Below are positions 17,179-23,891 of a stretch of 58,453 nucleotides of DNA, in pieces; within the stretch, counting starts at the first letter, position 1, and each line of letters opens with the position of its first letter. The notes under the pieces are model-generated. The model was not told the DNA's origin and did not search any database. It saw nothing but the letters and a program-made list of their open reading frames with translations. Both the position numbers and the translations under genes were made by a program. Source of the DNA: an uncultured Collinsella sp. (lineage in GTDB: Bacteria; Actinomycetota; Coriobacteriia; Coriobacteriales; Coriobacteriaceae); the NCBI GenBank assembly GCA_900539735.1, contig UQDE01000009.1, positions 1 to 58,453 on the forward strand, read 5' to 3'.

Positions 17179-17203
17179 ACCTGTCCCTTTTTGGCAGGTT
17201 TGG
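17163..17203. repeat. GGGACAGG-family palindrome at the hydrolase stop
   Basis: AAACCTGCCAAAA pairs with TTTTTGGCAGGTTT around a loop holding TAAACCTGTCCC. The hydrolase stop codon TAA lies in the loop, and the RpiR gene begins 18 bases later. It could act as a terminator or a processing site between the two genes. Confidence 0.75.
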
Positions 17204-17220
17204 CGAGTGTGGGAGTTCAC

Positions 17221-18075
17221 ATGGATATCAAACGCAAGATCACCGAAGCGCAGGGCCTCACCCCCACCGAGCAACAGCTCGGCATTGCAGCCCTTGCCAT
17301 CGGTCAGGACATCCGCGGACTTTCTATTAAGGAATTTGCCGCGCGCACCAACGTTTCGGTCGCGAGCGTACACCGTTTTTGCAAAAAGCTCGGTCTCGAA
17401 GGCTTCAAGGATCTCAAGGTCGAGCTTATTCGCTTGGCAACCGAGGCGGGAAACCGCCGCGACGTGGACATCAACTTTCCCTTTGATGCTACGTCCAGCC
17501 CCGCGCAGGTTATGGAGCGCATGGAGGGGCTCTACCAGACCACGCTGGCCGAAACGCGGGAGCTGCTCGACCCCACGCAGCTTGACCACGCCGCCAAGCT
17601 CATCGCGAACGCCCGACAGGTCGACATCTACACGGGCTCGCACAACCTCTATCCAGCGGGAATGTTCCGCGACCGCCTGCTCTCCGCCGGCAAAAGCGCA
17701 ACGTGCCACGACGGTGTCGAGGCCCAGGTGCGCACGGCGCTCGCCTCGGACCCCGACCATGTGGCAATCGTCATCTCCTACAGCGGCCTTGCCCCCAACC
17801 TCAAGGACATCTTGCCGATCCTCAGCAGTCGGCATGTCCCGGTCATCGTCATCGGTACGCCTTATTGCGCGCGCATTCATCCCGGCTTTGCCGCATACCT
17901 TACGGTGAGTGACCACGAGAGCATGACGCATCGCATCACGCAGTTCGCAAGCCATATCGCCGTGCAATACGTGCTCGATTCGCTTTACAGTAGCTACTTC
18001 GCCAAAGACTACGCCCACTGCGCCGAATTCCTGGAGCGCTCGTTCCCCTACACCCGCCTCCCGGGGCTCAAGTAG
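17221..18075 (+). CDS. RpiR/MurR-family transcriptional regulator
   Basis: A 284-residue sugar-phosphate-sensing regulator. Residues 1-77 form the RpiR helix-turn-helix domain (IKEFAARTNVSVASVHRFCKKLGLEGFKDLKVEL). Residues about 110-250 form a SIS domain that binds phosphosugars (ARQVDIYTGSHNLYPAGMF, VAIVISYSGLAPNLKDILPI, VPVIVIG). The ATG at 17221 has GGGAG upstream. It lies directly downstream of the large glycoside hydrolase, separated only by the palindromic repeat, so it is likely the local regulator. The ligand is unknown. Confidence 0.92.
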   Translation: MDIKRKITEAQGLTPTEQQLGIAALAIGQDIRGLSIKEFAARTNVSVASVHRFCKKLGLEGFKDLKVELIRLATEAGNRRDVDINFPFDATSSPAQVMERMEGLYQTTLAETRELLDPTQLDHAAKLIANARQVDIYTGSHNLYPAGMFRDRLLSAGKSATCHDGVEAQVRTALASDPDHVAIVISYSGLAPNLKDILPILSSRHVPVIVIGTPYCARIHPGFAAYLTVSDHESMTHRITQFASHIAVQYVLDSLYSSYFAKDYAHCAEFLERSFPYTRLPGLK

Positions 18076-18108
18076 CGACGAGCGTGGATTTTCGGACGCT
18101 TATCTAAC

Positions 18109-18172
18109 GAGCGTGGATAATCTCCCACTTTGAGGCCGTCACCGAGCCAAAAACGGGAGATTATCCACGCTC
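18109..18172. repeat. 18-bp perfect inverted repeat
   Basis: GAGCGTGGATAATCTCCC at 18109-18126 is repeated inverted at 18155-18172 with a 28-base loop. A partial third copy of the arm (GAGCGTGGATTTTC) precedes it at 18080. It may terminate the RpiR transcript although no T-run follows. Confidence 0.75.
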
Positions 18173-18181
18173 ATTCACGAC

Positions 18182-18210
18182 TAGTCATTTAAGAACGTCC
18201 CCAATGACTA
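18182..18210. repeat. GGGGAC-type palindrome (18182-18210)
   Basis: TAGTCATTTAAGAACGTCCC ends in CAATGACTA. The arms TAGTCATT and AATGACTA pair. It forms the left edge of structured element copy B. Confidence 0.75.
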
Positions 18211-18252
18211 CCCATCCGGAGCAAGACAACGCCGCAAGTAGAGGACGGACAG
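18192..18252. repeat. Structured element copy B, left part
   Basis: AAGAACGTCCCCAATGACTA and, 22 bases later, GTAGAGGACGGACAG match the left part of copy A (10083-10134). The match stops abruptly after GGACAG at 18252, where the insertion sequence begins. Confidence 0.7.
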
Positions 18253-18380
18253 ACACTATGACCCAATCCGAGGGCACGGAAACGACAGGAGCCCCCGCTC
18301 GTGACCGCGGGTCGGGGCTGCGACAATGTTGTTGAAGTGCCAGAGGCGCAGCCGCGCCGCAACGAGGTTGGGAGGCTCCC

Positions 18381-19502
18381 GTGCCTAGATATTCTACCGC
18401 CTTCGGAATGGACGTACACCTCAGGTCCACCACCGTCTGCGCGCTCGACGCGGAGACGGGCGAGGCCGTGGCGAGGAGGTTCCGCGGCAACCCGTGGGGC
18501 GAGGTCGCGGAGTGGATGTCGGGCTTCCCGGGCCCGTCGCTCGCCGCCTACGAGAGCGGCTACCTCGGCTTCGCGCCGCAGAGGGAGCTGTCGGCCCTCG
18601 GCGTCGACTGCGTCGTCGCGGCCGTCTCCAAGGTCCCGAGGTCGGCGGCAGACCTCTCGTCCAAGAACGACCGCAGCGACGCGGCCAGGATGGCCAAGGC
18701 GATACTGTCGCACGACGTCACCCCGGTATGGGTGCCGTCCCCCGAGATCGAGGGGCTCAGGGACCTCGCCGCCGCCCACGACGCCGCGACCGCCAGGCTC
18801 GCGGCGGCGAAGCAGCGGCTCCTGGCGTTCCTGGCCCGCCGCGGCTACGTCTACGGAGGCACGACGCCGGCCGGCAACCCCCGGAAGTACTGGACGTACG
18901 GCTTCCTCAGGTGGCTCGACGGCATACGCCCCGCCGACGACGGCGGCATCCGGGCGCTCGCGGCGCTGAGGAACGAGGTCGAGGCGGCCGACGAGACGAG
19001 GGAGGCCGTCCTCGCCGAATACAGGGCCGCCGTCGCGGCGGGCCCCCTCTCGGCCGAGGTCGAGGCGCTCCAGTCCATCAAGGGGTGCGGGTTCGCGCTC
19101 GCCGCCGCCTTCGCGTCCGAGGTCGGCGACTTCTCGAGGTTCCGCTCCGGCAGGCAGGTGACGGCCTACTTCGGCCTCGCCCCGAAGCAGAGGTCGAGCG
19201 CGGACTCCGTGCGCCTCGGCGGAATCAGCGGGGCCGGCAACGCGCTCGTCAGGAAGCTGGCGGTCGAGGGGTCCTGGCGCTACGCCCAGGCCGGCCACCA
19301 GCCGAAGCTGATGCCCAAGGGCTCCGGCGTCCCCCTCGAGATAAGGATGCACGGGAGGAAGGGGTCCGAGCGCCTGCTCCGGCGACGCGAGGAGATGCTC
19401 GAGAGGGGCATGCCCCAGGCGAAGGCGAACGCCGCCACCGCCGCCGAGCTCGTGAGGTGGCTGTGGGCCCTCGGCACGATGTGCGGGGAGGCCGGCGAAT
19501 AG
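18381..19502 (+). CDS. IS110-family transposase
   Basis: A 373-residue DEDD transposase. The N-terminal RuvC-like domain has D10 in FGMDVH, E in AYESG at about 58, and the KNDRSDAARMA segment holding the last aspartates. The C-terminal transposase_20 domain has SIKGCGFALAAAFASEVGDF and the LGGISGAGNALVRK segment with the candidate catalytic serine. Start: GTG at 18381 with GGGAGG six bases upstream. The reading frame is full-length and intact, so the element may be active. The codon choice, with abundant AGG arginine and very high third-position GC, differs from flanking genes and fits recent arrival. Confidence 0.93.
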   Translation: MPRYSTAFGMDVHLRSTTVCALDAETGEAVARRFRGNPWGEVAEWMSGFPGPSLAAYESGYLGFAPQRELSALGVDCVVAAVSKVPRSAADLSSKNDRSDAARMAKAILSHDVTPVWVPSPEIEGLRDLAAAHDAATARLAAAKQRLLAFLARRGYVYGGTTPAGNPRKYWTYGFLRWLDGIRPADDGGIRALAALRNEVEAADETREAVLAEYRAAVAAGPLSAEVEALQSIKGCGFALAAAFASEVGDFSRFRSGRQVTAYFGLAPKQRSSADSVRLGGISGAGNALVRKLAVEGSWRYAQAGHQPKLMPKGSGVPLEIRMHGRKGSERLLRRREEMLERGMPQAKANAATAAELVRWLWALGTMCGEAGE

Positions 19503-19765
19503 ACATAGCCCCCGTCCCGGCGAGCCGGGCAGCCTTCGGGGACACCCCCGTTCTCGCTGTGCGCGCGGCGACCGCCGCATGCGCGAAGTCAGACTAGGGG
19601 AACCCCGCCGAAGGAGAGGATTGCGGGCCGCCGGAGCGGTATCCGCGGATATGAGACTGAGCCGAAGGCGTCGACGACATGCCGGGGGCGGACCGGGACG
19701 GGTTCAACGGCAGGCCCCGCCGACCGATTGCAAGCGGTCGGCGGGGCCATTGTGGCTCTTGACAG
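19503..19765 (+). ncRNA. Candidate bridge-RNA region of the insertion sequence
   Basis: The non-coding stretch between the transposase stop and the right inverted repeat is rich in potential hairpins, including a 14-bp perfect stem GGCCCCGCCGACCG/CGGTCGGCGGGGCC at 19713-19748 with an 8-base loop. In IS1111-type elements this region is known to encode the bridge RNA. That this copy does so is inference; the guide loops were not assigned. Confidence 0.4.
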
Positions 19766-19783
19766 CGGATTGGGTCATATGAG

Positions 19784-19925
19784 CGAGCGCCGCCCAGGGC
19801 GAACAAGTTGGCATGAAAAAGGCGAGGCATTGGCCTTCTGGTCATGCCTCGCCTTTTGAATGACAAATTGTCGCCCTGGGCGGCGCGCAGCGTCGGTCGG
19901 TTACGACGTTTGGTAAAACGCCGTA
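19784..19925. repeat. Structured element copy B, right part
   Basis: This continues copy A after the insertion sequence. It has an outer 16-bp perfect stem (GCGCCGCCCAGGGCGA at 19787-19802 with its complement at 19871-19886), an imperfect middle stem, and an inner 14-bp stem (AAAAGGCGAGGCAT at 19817-19830 with ATGCCTCGCCTTTT at 19844-19857). The shared block GCAGCGTCG follows, then the terminal hairpin GTTACGACGTTT/AAACGCCGTAAC beside the pyrE stop. Stem sequences differ from copy A while pairing is kept. Confidence 0.7.
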
Positions 19926-19926
19926 A

Positions 19927-20610
19927 CTACTCCTGAGCTCCGTACTGCTCGTAGTAAGCGTCGATGGCGGCCTTGAGCTCGTCGTCGATGACAACTTTGC
20001 CGTCGATCTCGTGGTTGTAGAGGGTCTCGACGACCTCGGCCATGGAAACAATGCTCGCGACGGGGAAACCGTACTTTGCCTCGATCTCCTTCTGCGCGGT
20101 GGTCACACCGCCCTTGCCGACCTCCATGCGGTTGAGGGACACGATGAGGCCCTTGATTTCGACGTCGGCAGCAGCCTTAACCTTGGGATAGGTCTCGTCG
20201 ATGGACTTGCCGCTGGTGGTAACGTCCTCGACCATGACCACGCGATCGCCGTCCTGCGGCTCATAGCCCAACAGGTTGCCCTTATCGGCACCGTGGTCCT
20301 TGGCCTCCTTGCGGTCGCAGCAGTACTTGACCTCCTTGCCGTACAGCTCGTGGTAGGCAATTGCGGTCACGACGGCCAGCGGAATACCCTTGTAGGCCGG
20401 TCCAAACAGGACATCAAAGTCGTCGCCAAAGTTATCGTGAATGGCCTGGGCGTAATACTCGCCCAGCTTCTTGAGCTGATAGCCCGTCACATAAGCGCCG
20501 GCGTTCATAAAGAACGGGGACTGACGGCCGCTCTTGAGCGTAAAGCTGCCGAACTTAAGAACGTCGGACTCGACCATGAACTTGATGAACTCTTGCTTGT
20601 AAGCCTCCAT
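19927..20610 (-). CDS. pyrE: Orotate phosphoribosyltransferase
   Basis: A 227-residue cytoplasmic enzyme of pyrimidine synthesis that joins orotate and PRPP to give orotidine monophosphate. The PRPP-binding motif is RVVMVEDVTTSGKS at about residues 122-135. The FGSFTLKSGRQSPFFMNAG segment and the flexible-loop region KEAKDHGADKG are typical of PyrE. The length is normal. GAGGAG lies upstream of the ATG at 20610. It stands alone, without other pyr genes in the window, and its 3-prime end abuts the structured element. Confidence 0.95.
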   Translation of the reverse strand: MEAYKQEFIKFMVESDVLKFGSFTLKSGRQSPFFMNAGAYVTGYQLKKLGEYYAQAIHDNFGDDFDVLFGPAYKGIPLAVVTAIAYHELYGKEVKYCCDRKEAKDHGADKGNLLGYEPQDGDRVVMVEDVTTSGKSIDETYPKVKAAADVEIKGLIVSLNRMEVGKGGVTTAQKEIEAKYGFPVASIVSMAEVVETLYNHEIDGKVVIDDELKAAIDAYYEQYGAQE

Positions 20611-20739
20611 GCGGGCTCCTCTCGTAATCGCGTACGTGCTTCCAGTTTAGCGCAGGCGAAGCGTCGATGCGGGTACGCTTTGAGGCCACGGCATTCTGTA
20701 AAGGCTTTGTCAGGGGCAACGGTTTTCCGAACAATGGGG

Positions 20740-20768
20740 TTGACACGGCGAACCCCCTCATCAAGAAT
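20740..20768 (+). promoter_or_regulatory. Candidate promoter of the mgtA leader
   Basis: TTGACA and AAGAAT are separated by 17 bases. The position, about 65 bases before the small leader reading frame and 280 before the ATPase start, suits a transcript with a long leader. The -35 box lies in a GGGGTT/AACCCC inverted repeat. Confidence 0.5.
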
Positions 20769-20834
20769 ACGGGCGGATTGAAACGGGTACGAGATACCCA
20801 AAGCGCGCCGCGCCCGTCCATAAGGAGGTGTGCC

Positions 20835-20906
20835 ATGGAAGGCAGTCATAGTCGAAAAACCTGCATGTCGCCCTCGGCACGCCGCGAGGACTCCGTATTC
20901 GCATAA
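20835..20906 (+). CDS. Possible 23-residue leader peptide of the Mg ATPase gene
   Basis: A 23-codon frame, MEGSHSRKTCMSPSARREDS followed by VFA, has a full AAGGAGG ribosome site seven bases before its ATG. It lies 141 bases upstream of the Mg-transporting ATPase in the same direction, and a GGGACAGG palindrome (20928-20964) lies between. Leader peptides control mgtA in enteric bacteria, but this peptide shows no similarity to MgtL. Whether it is translated or regulatory is untested. The 437-base gap between pyrE and the ATPase contains no other gene that I can see. Confidence 0.4.
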   Translation: MEGSHSRKTCMSPSARREDSVFA

Positions 20907-20927
20907 GCGCCACCAACCGATTGTCAA

Positions 20928-20964
20928 AACCACCACAAAGGTGCCTGTCCCCTTTGTGGTGGTT
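20928..20964. repeat. GGGACAGG-family palindrome before the Mg ATPase
   Basis: AACCACCACAAAGG pairs with CCTTTGTGGTGGTT around TGCCTGTCC. A practically identical copy follows the same gene at 23853-23889, so the two bracket the ATPase gene. Confidence 0.85.
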
Positions 20965-21047
20965 CGTGAGCATGACGTGAGCGACATCTAGGTTTTTTGC
21001 AACTCAATACGACACGTACGCTAACTCCCTTCAACAAGGAGGACCCT

Positions 21048-23816
21048 ATGCTGATGCTCAAAACCGCCACGGTACTCGAAGCCATCTCCAAGCGCCGCCG
21101 CGCGGAGCGCCCTGCCGCTCACACCGGCCTGTCCAAGAACACCATATTCGCCACCACCCATAGTGCCGATGACGCTCTCGTACTGCTTGGCGCCACGGCA
21201 AACGGCCTCACCGCCGAGCACGCCGCCGAGCGCCTGAACGCCGTCGGTCCCAACACCATCGAGGCGCCAACCAAGACGCTCGCCCGCCGCATCGCAGATG
21301 CGTTCGTCGACCCCTTCGCTGGCATCCTCGCCGCGCTCGCATTGGTCTCGCTCTACATCGACGTGCTTGCCGTGCCCGAGCCGCAGCGTGACCCCTCCAC
21401 GGTCATCGTCATCGGCATCATGCTGCTGGTATCGGGCGGCATGAAGTTTATCCAGGAAGCCCGCAGTGGCAATGCGGCCGAGGCCCTCAAGGACCTGGTC
21501 TCCAACACCTGCACTGCCCTGCGCGACGGCGGGCGCACCGAGATCCCCTTCGATGAGCTCGTCCCCGGCGATGTGATCCGCCTCTCTGCCGGCGATATGG
21601 TGCCAGCAGACGCCCGCATCATCACAGCGCGCGACCTGTTTGTCATCGAATCCGCACTCACCGGCGAGAGCGAGGCCGTCGAGAAGACCGCTGCCGTCAC
21701 CGTCGTCGAGGGTGCCGACGGCTCTGCGCTGCCGCTCTCTGCCTGCAAGAACATCGTCTTTACCGGCACCTCCGTGCAAAACGGCACAGCCTTGGCGCTT
21801 GTCGTTGCCACCAGCTCGGACACCTACCTGGGCGGCATCGCCAAGATGCTCAACGGACGCGGCGAGAAGAGCGCGTTTGACCGCGGCGTCTCGAGTGTCT
21901 CCATGTTGCTCGTACGCCTCATGCTCGTTATGGCGCCGGCCGTCTTTGCCATCAACGCCGCCACCAAGGGCAACGTCATCGACGCGCTGCTGTTCGCCAC
22001 GAGCGTGGCCGTGGGCATCACGCCGCAGATGCTTCCCGTCATCGTGACCACGAGCCTGTCGCAGGGCGCCAAGGACCTCGCCCGTCGCCAGGTTATCGTC
22101 AAGGAGCTGCCGGCGATTCAAAACCTCGGCGCGATGGACGTCCTGTGCTGCGACAAGACCGGCACCCTCACCGAAGACCGCATCGTACTCGAGCGCTACC
22201 TCAACACCGACGGCAACGAGGACGCACGCGTGCTGCGCCATGCGTTTTTGAACAGCTTCTTCCAGACCGGCCTCAAAAACCTTATCGACCTGGCCGTAAT
22301 CGACCGTGCCGATGTGACGCCCTCGGCCGTCGCGCCCGATTCCATGCTGGGCCAGAGCCTGCGCGACCGCTATACCAAGGTCGACGAGGTGCCCTTCGAT
22401 TTCTCGCGCCGTCGCCTGAGCGTAGTTGTCGCCGACTCCCAAGGCAAAACCCAGATGGTTACCAAGGGAGCTGCCGAGGAAATGCTCGAGATTTGCTCCC
22501 ACGTCGAGGTAGACGGCACCGCTCAGCCGCTCACCGACGAGAAGCTCGCCCAGATTCGCAAGCAGGTGGCAGGACTCAATGCCGAGGGCCTGCGCGTGAT
22601 CGCCGTGGCACAGAAGACCAGCCCGCGCACCGTGGGCGAGTTTGGCATCGCCGACGAGTACGACATGGTGCTGATGGGCTTTTTGGCCTTCCTCGATCCG
22701 CCCAAAGCAAGTGCCGCGGGCGCTGTCGCCACCCTCGAGGCCAAGGGCGTGGCGGTCAAGGTCCTGACCGGCGACAACGACCGCGTCGCCGCCACCGTCT
22801 GCGAGCAAATCGGCATCGACGCGAGCAACGTCTTGCTAGGCTCCGAAATCGATGCGCTCGATGACGCCGAACTTGCCGAGCACGCCAAGAAAACTCACCT
22901 CTTCGCCAAGCTCTCGCCGCTGCAGAAGGCGCGCTTGGTACGCGTCATGCGCGAACTGCTCGGCCACACCGTGGGCTTTATGGGCGACGGCATCAACGAC
23001 GCCGCCGCCATGCGTGCGAGCGATTGCGGCATTTCGGTCGATTCGGCCGTTGACATCGCCAAGGAATCCGCCGACATCATCTTGCTTCAGAAGGACCTGG
23101 GCGTGCTCGAGCGCGGCATCATCGAAGGCCGCCGCACCTACGGCAACCTGCTCAAGTACCTCAAGACCACGGTGAGCTCCAACTTTGGCAACGTGTTGTC
23201 CGTGACCGTCGCGAGCCTGTTCCTGCCGTTTTTGCCCATGAGCGCCCTGCAGCTGGTGCTGCTGTCTCTGGTTTACGAGATCGTGTGCATTGCGCTGCCA
23301 TGGGACACCGTCGATGACGCCTGGACCGCCTGCCCGCGTGCCTGGGACGCCGCGTCCATCAAGGGCTTTATGCTCGAGCTTGGCCCCGTGAGCTCGCTGT
23401 TTGACATCGTGACCTTCGCCGCGCTCTTCTTTGTGGTGTGCCCCGCCGCCGTGGGCGCGAGCTGGGCCGAGCTTGCCGCCGCGGGCAATGTTGCCGGCAT
23501 GGCAACCTTTGCGGCGATTTTCCAGAGCGGCTGGTTTGTCGAGTCCATGTGGTCGCAGACGCTCGTGATCCACATGCTGCGCTCCCCGCGCCTGCCGAGC
23601 TCGCGCGACCACGCCGCGCCTGCGCTGTGCGTGCTCACCGTGCTGGGCCTGGCACTTGTCACCTGGCTGCCGGCAAGCCCCATCGCCGACGCGCTGGGCC
23701 TCATGACGCTACCCGCAATCTTTTTCGCACTGCTCATCGGCATCGTTGCCGCCTACATCGCGCTCACTCAACTGGCAAAGCGCCGCTACATCGCCCGCCA
23801 CGGCGAGCTGCTGTAG
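21048..23816 (+). CDS. mgtA: Magnesium-transporting P-type ATPase
   Basis: A 922-residue P3B-type ATPase of the inner membrane that imports Mg2+ with ATP hydrolysis. Visible motifs are the actuator TGES (SALTGESEAVEK), the phosphorylation site CDKTGTLTED with the aspartate at about residue 369, the N-domain KGAAEEM, and the hinge MGDGINDAAAMRASDCGIS. About ten membrane segments are present, and the C-terminal part (VLLSLVYEIVCIALPWDTVD) fits MgtA/MgtB. Start: AAGGAGG seven bases before ATG 21048; an upstream in-frame start at 20997 is less likely. The gene has a long leader with a possible leader peptide and stands beside other Mg-related genes in this window. Confidence 0.94.
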   Translation: MLMLKTATVLEAISKRRRAERPAAHTGLSKNTIFATTHSADDALVLLGATANGLTAEHAAERLNAVGPNTIEAPTKTLARRIADAFVDPFAGILAALALVSLYIDVLAVPEPQRDPSTVIVIGIMLLVSGGMKFIQEARSGNAAEALKDLVSNTCTALRDGGRTEIPFDELVPGDVIRLSAGDMVPADARIITARDLFVIESALTGESEAVEKTAAVTVVEGADGSALPLSACKNIVFTGTSVQNGTALALVVATSSDTYLGGIAKMLNGRGEKSAFDRGVSSVSMLLVRLMLVMAPAVFAINAATKGNVIDALLFATSVAVGITPQMLPVIVTTSLSQGAKDLARRQVIVKELPAIQNLGAMDVLCCDKTGTLTEDRIVLERYLNTDGNEDARVLRHAFLNSFFQTGLKNLIDLAVIDRADVTPSAVAPDSMLGQSLRDRYTKVDEVPFDFSRRRLSVVVADSQGKTQMVTKGAAEEMLEICSHVEVDGTAQPLTDEKLAQIRKQVAGLNAEGLRVIAVAQKTSPRTVGEFGIADEYDMVLMGFLAFLDPPKASAAGAVATLEAKGVAVKVLTGDNDRVAATVCEQIGIDASNVLLGSEIDALDDAELAEHAKKTHLFAKLSPLQKARLVRVMRELLGHTVGFMGDGINDAAAMRASDCGISVDSAVDIAKESADIILLQKDLGVLERGIIEGRRTYGNLLKYLKTTVSSNFGNVLSVTVASLFLPFLPMSALQLVLLSLVYEIVCIALPWDTVDDAWTACPRAWDAASIKGFMLELGPVSSLFDIVTFAALFFVVCPAAVGASWAELAAAGNVAGMATFAAIFQSGWFVESMWSQTLVIHMLRSPRLPSSRDHAAPALCVLTVLGLALVTWLPASPIADALGLMTLPAIFFALLIGIVAAYIALTQLAKRRYIARHGELL

Positions 23817-23852
23817 CACGGTGAGCCGCCACAGTAGACAGCCCAAGGGCAA

Positions 23853-23889
23853 AACCACCACAAAGGTGCCTGTCCCCTTTGTGGTGGTT
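23853..23889. repeat. GGGACAGG-family palindrome after the Mg ATPase
   Basis: This has the same sequence as 20928-20964 and lies between the convergent ATPase and LuxR genes. It could serve both as a bidirectional terminator. Confidence 0.85.
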
Positions 23890-23891
23890 AA

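Larger units (their letters stand above)
18253..19783 (+). mobile_element. IS110-family insertion sequence, IS1111-like, about 1.53 kb
   Basis: The element contains one DEDD transposase gene and ends close to a 14-bp perfect inverted repeat: TATGACCCAATCCG at 18257-18270 and CGGATTGGGTCATA at 19766-19779. Comparison with the uninterrupted copy A of the surrounding repeat places the junctions near 18252/18253 and 19783/19784. Subterminal inverted repeats and a long non-coding 3-prime end (about 260 bases) are features of the IS1111 subgroup, where a bridge RNA is encoded downstream of the transposase. No target duplication is seen, as expected for this family. Its arginine codons (many AGG) differ from neighbouring genes. 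Confidence 0.8.

Noticed and set aside
18189..19597. Long open frames overlapping the transposase in other frames
   Set aside because: They are arginine/proline-rich shadows; only the frame at 18381-19502 has the DEDD and serine motifs and a ribosome site.
21021..22808. 595-codon open frame opposite the Mg ATPase gene
   Set aside because: Antisense artefact of GC-rich coding DNA; the plus strand encodes an unmistakable P-type ATPase.
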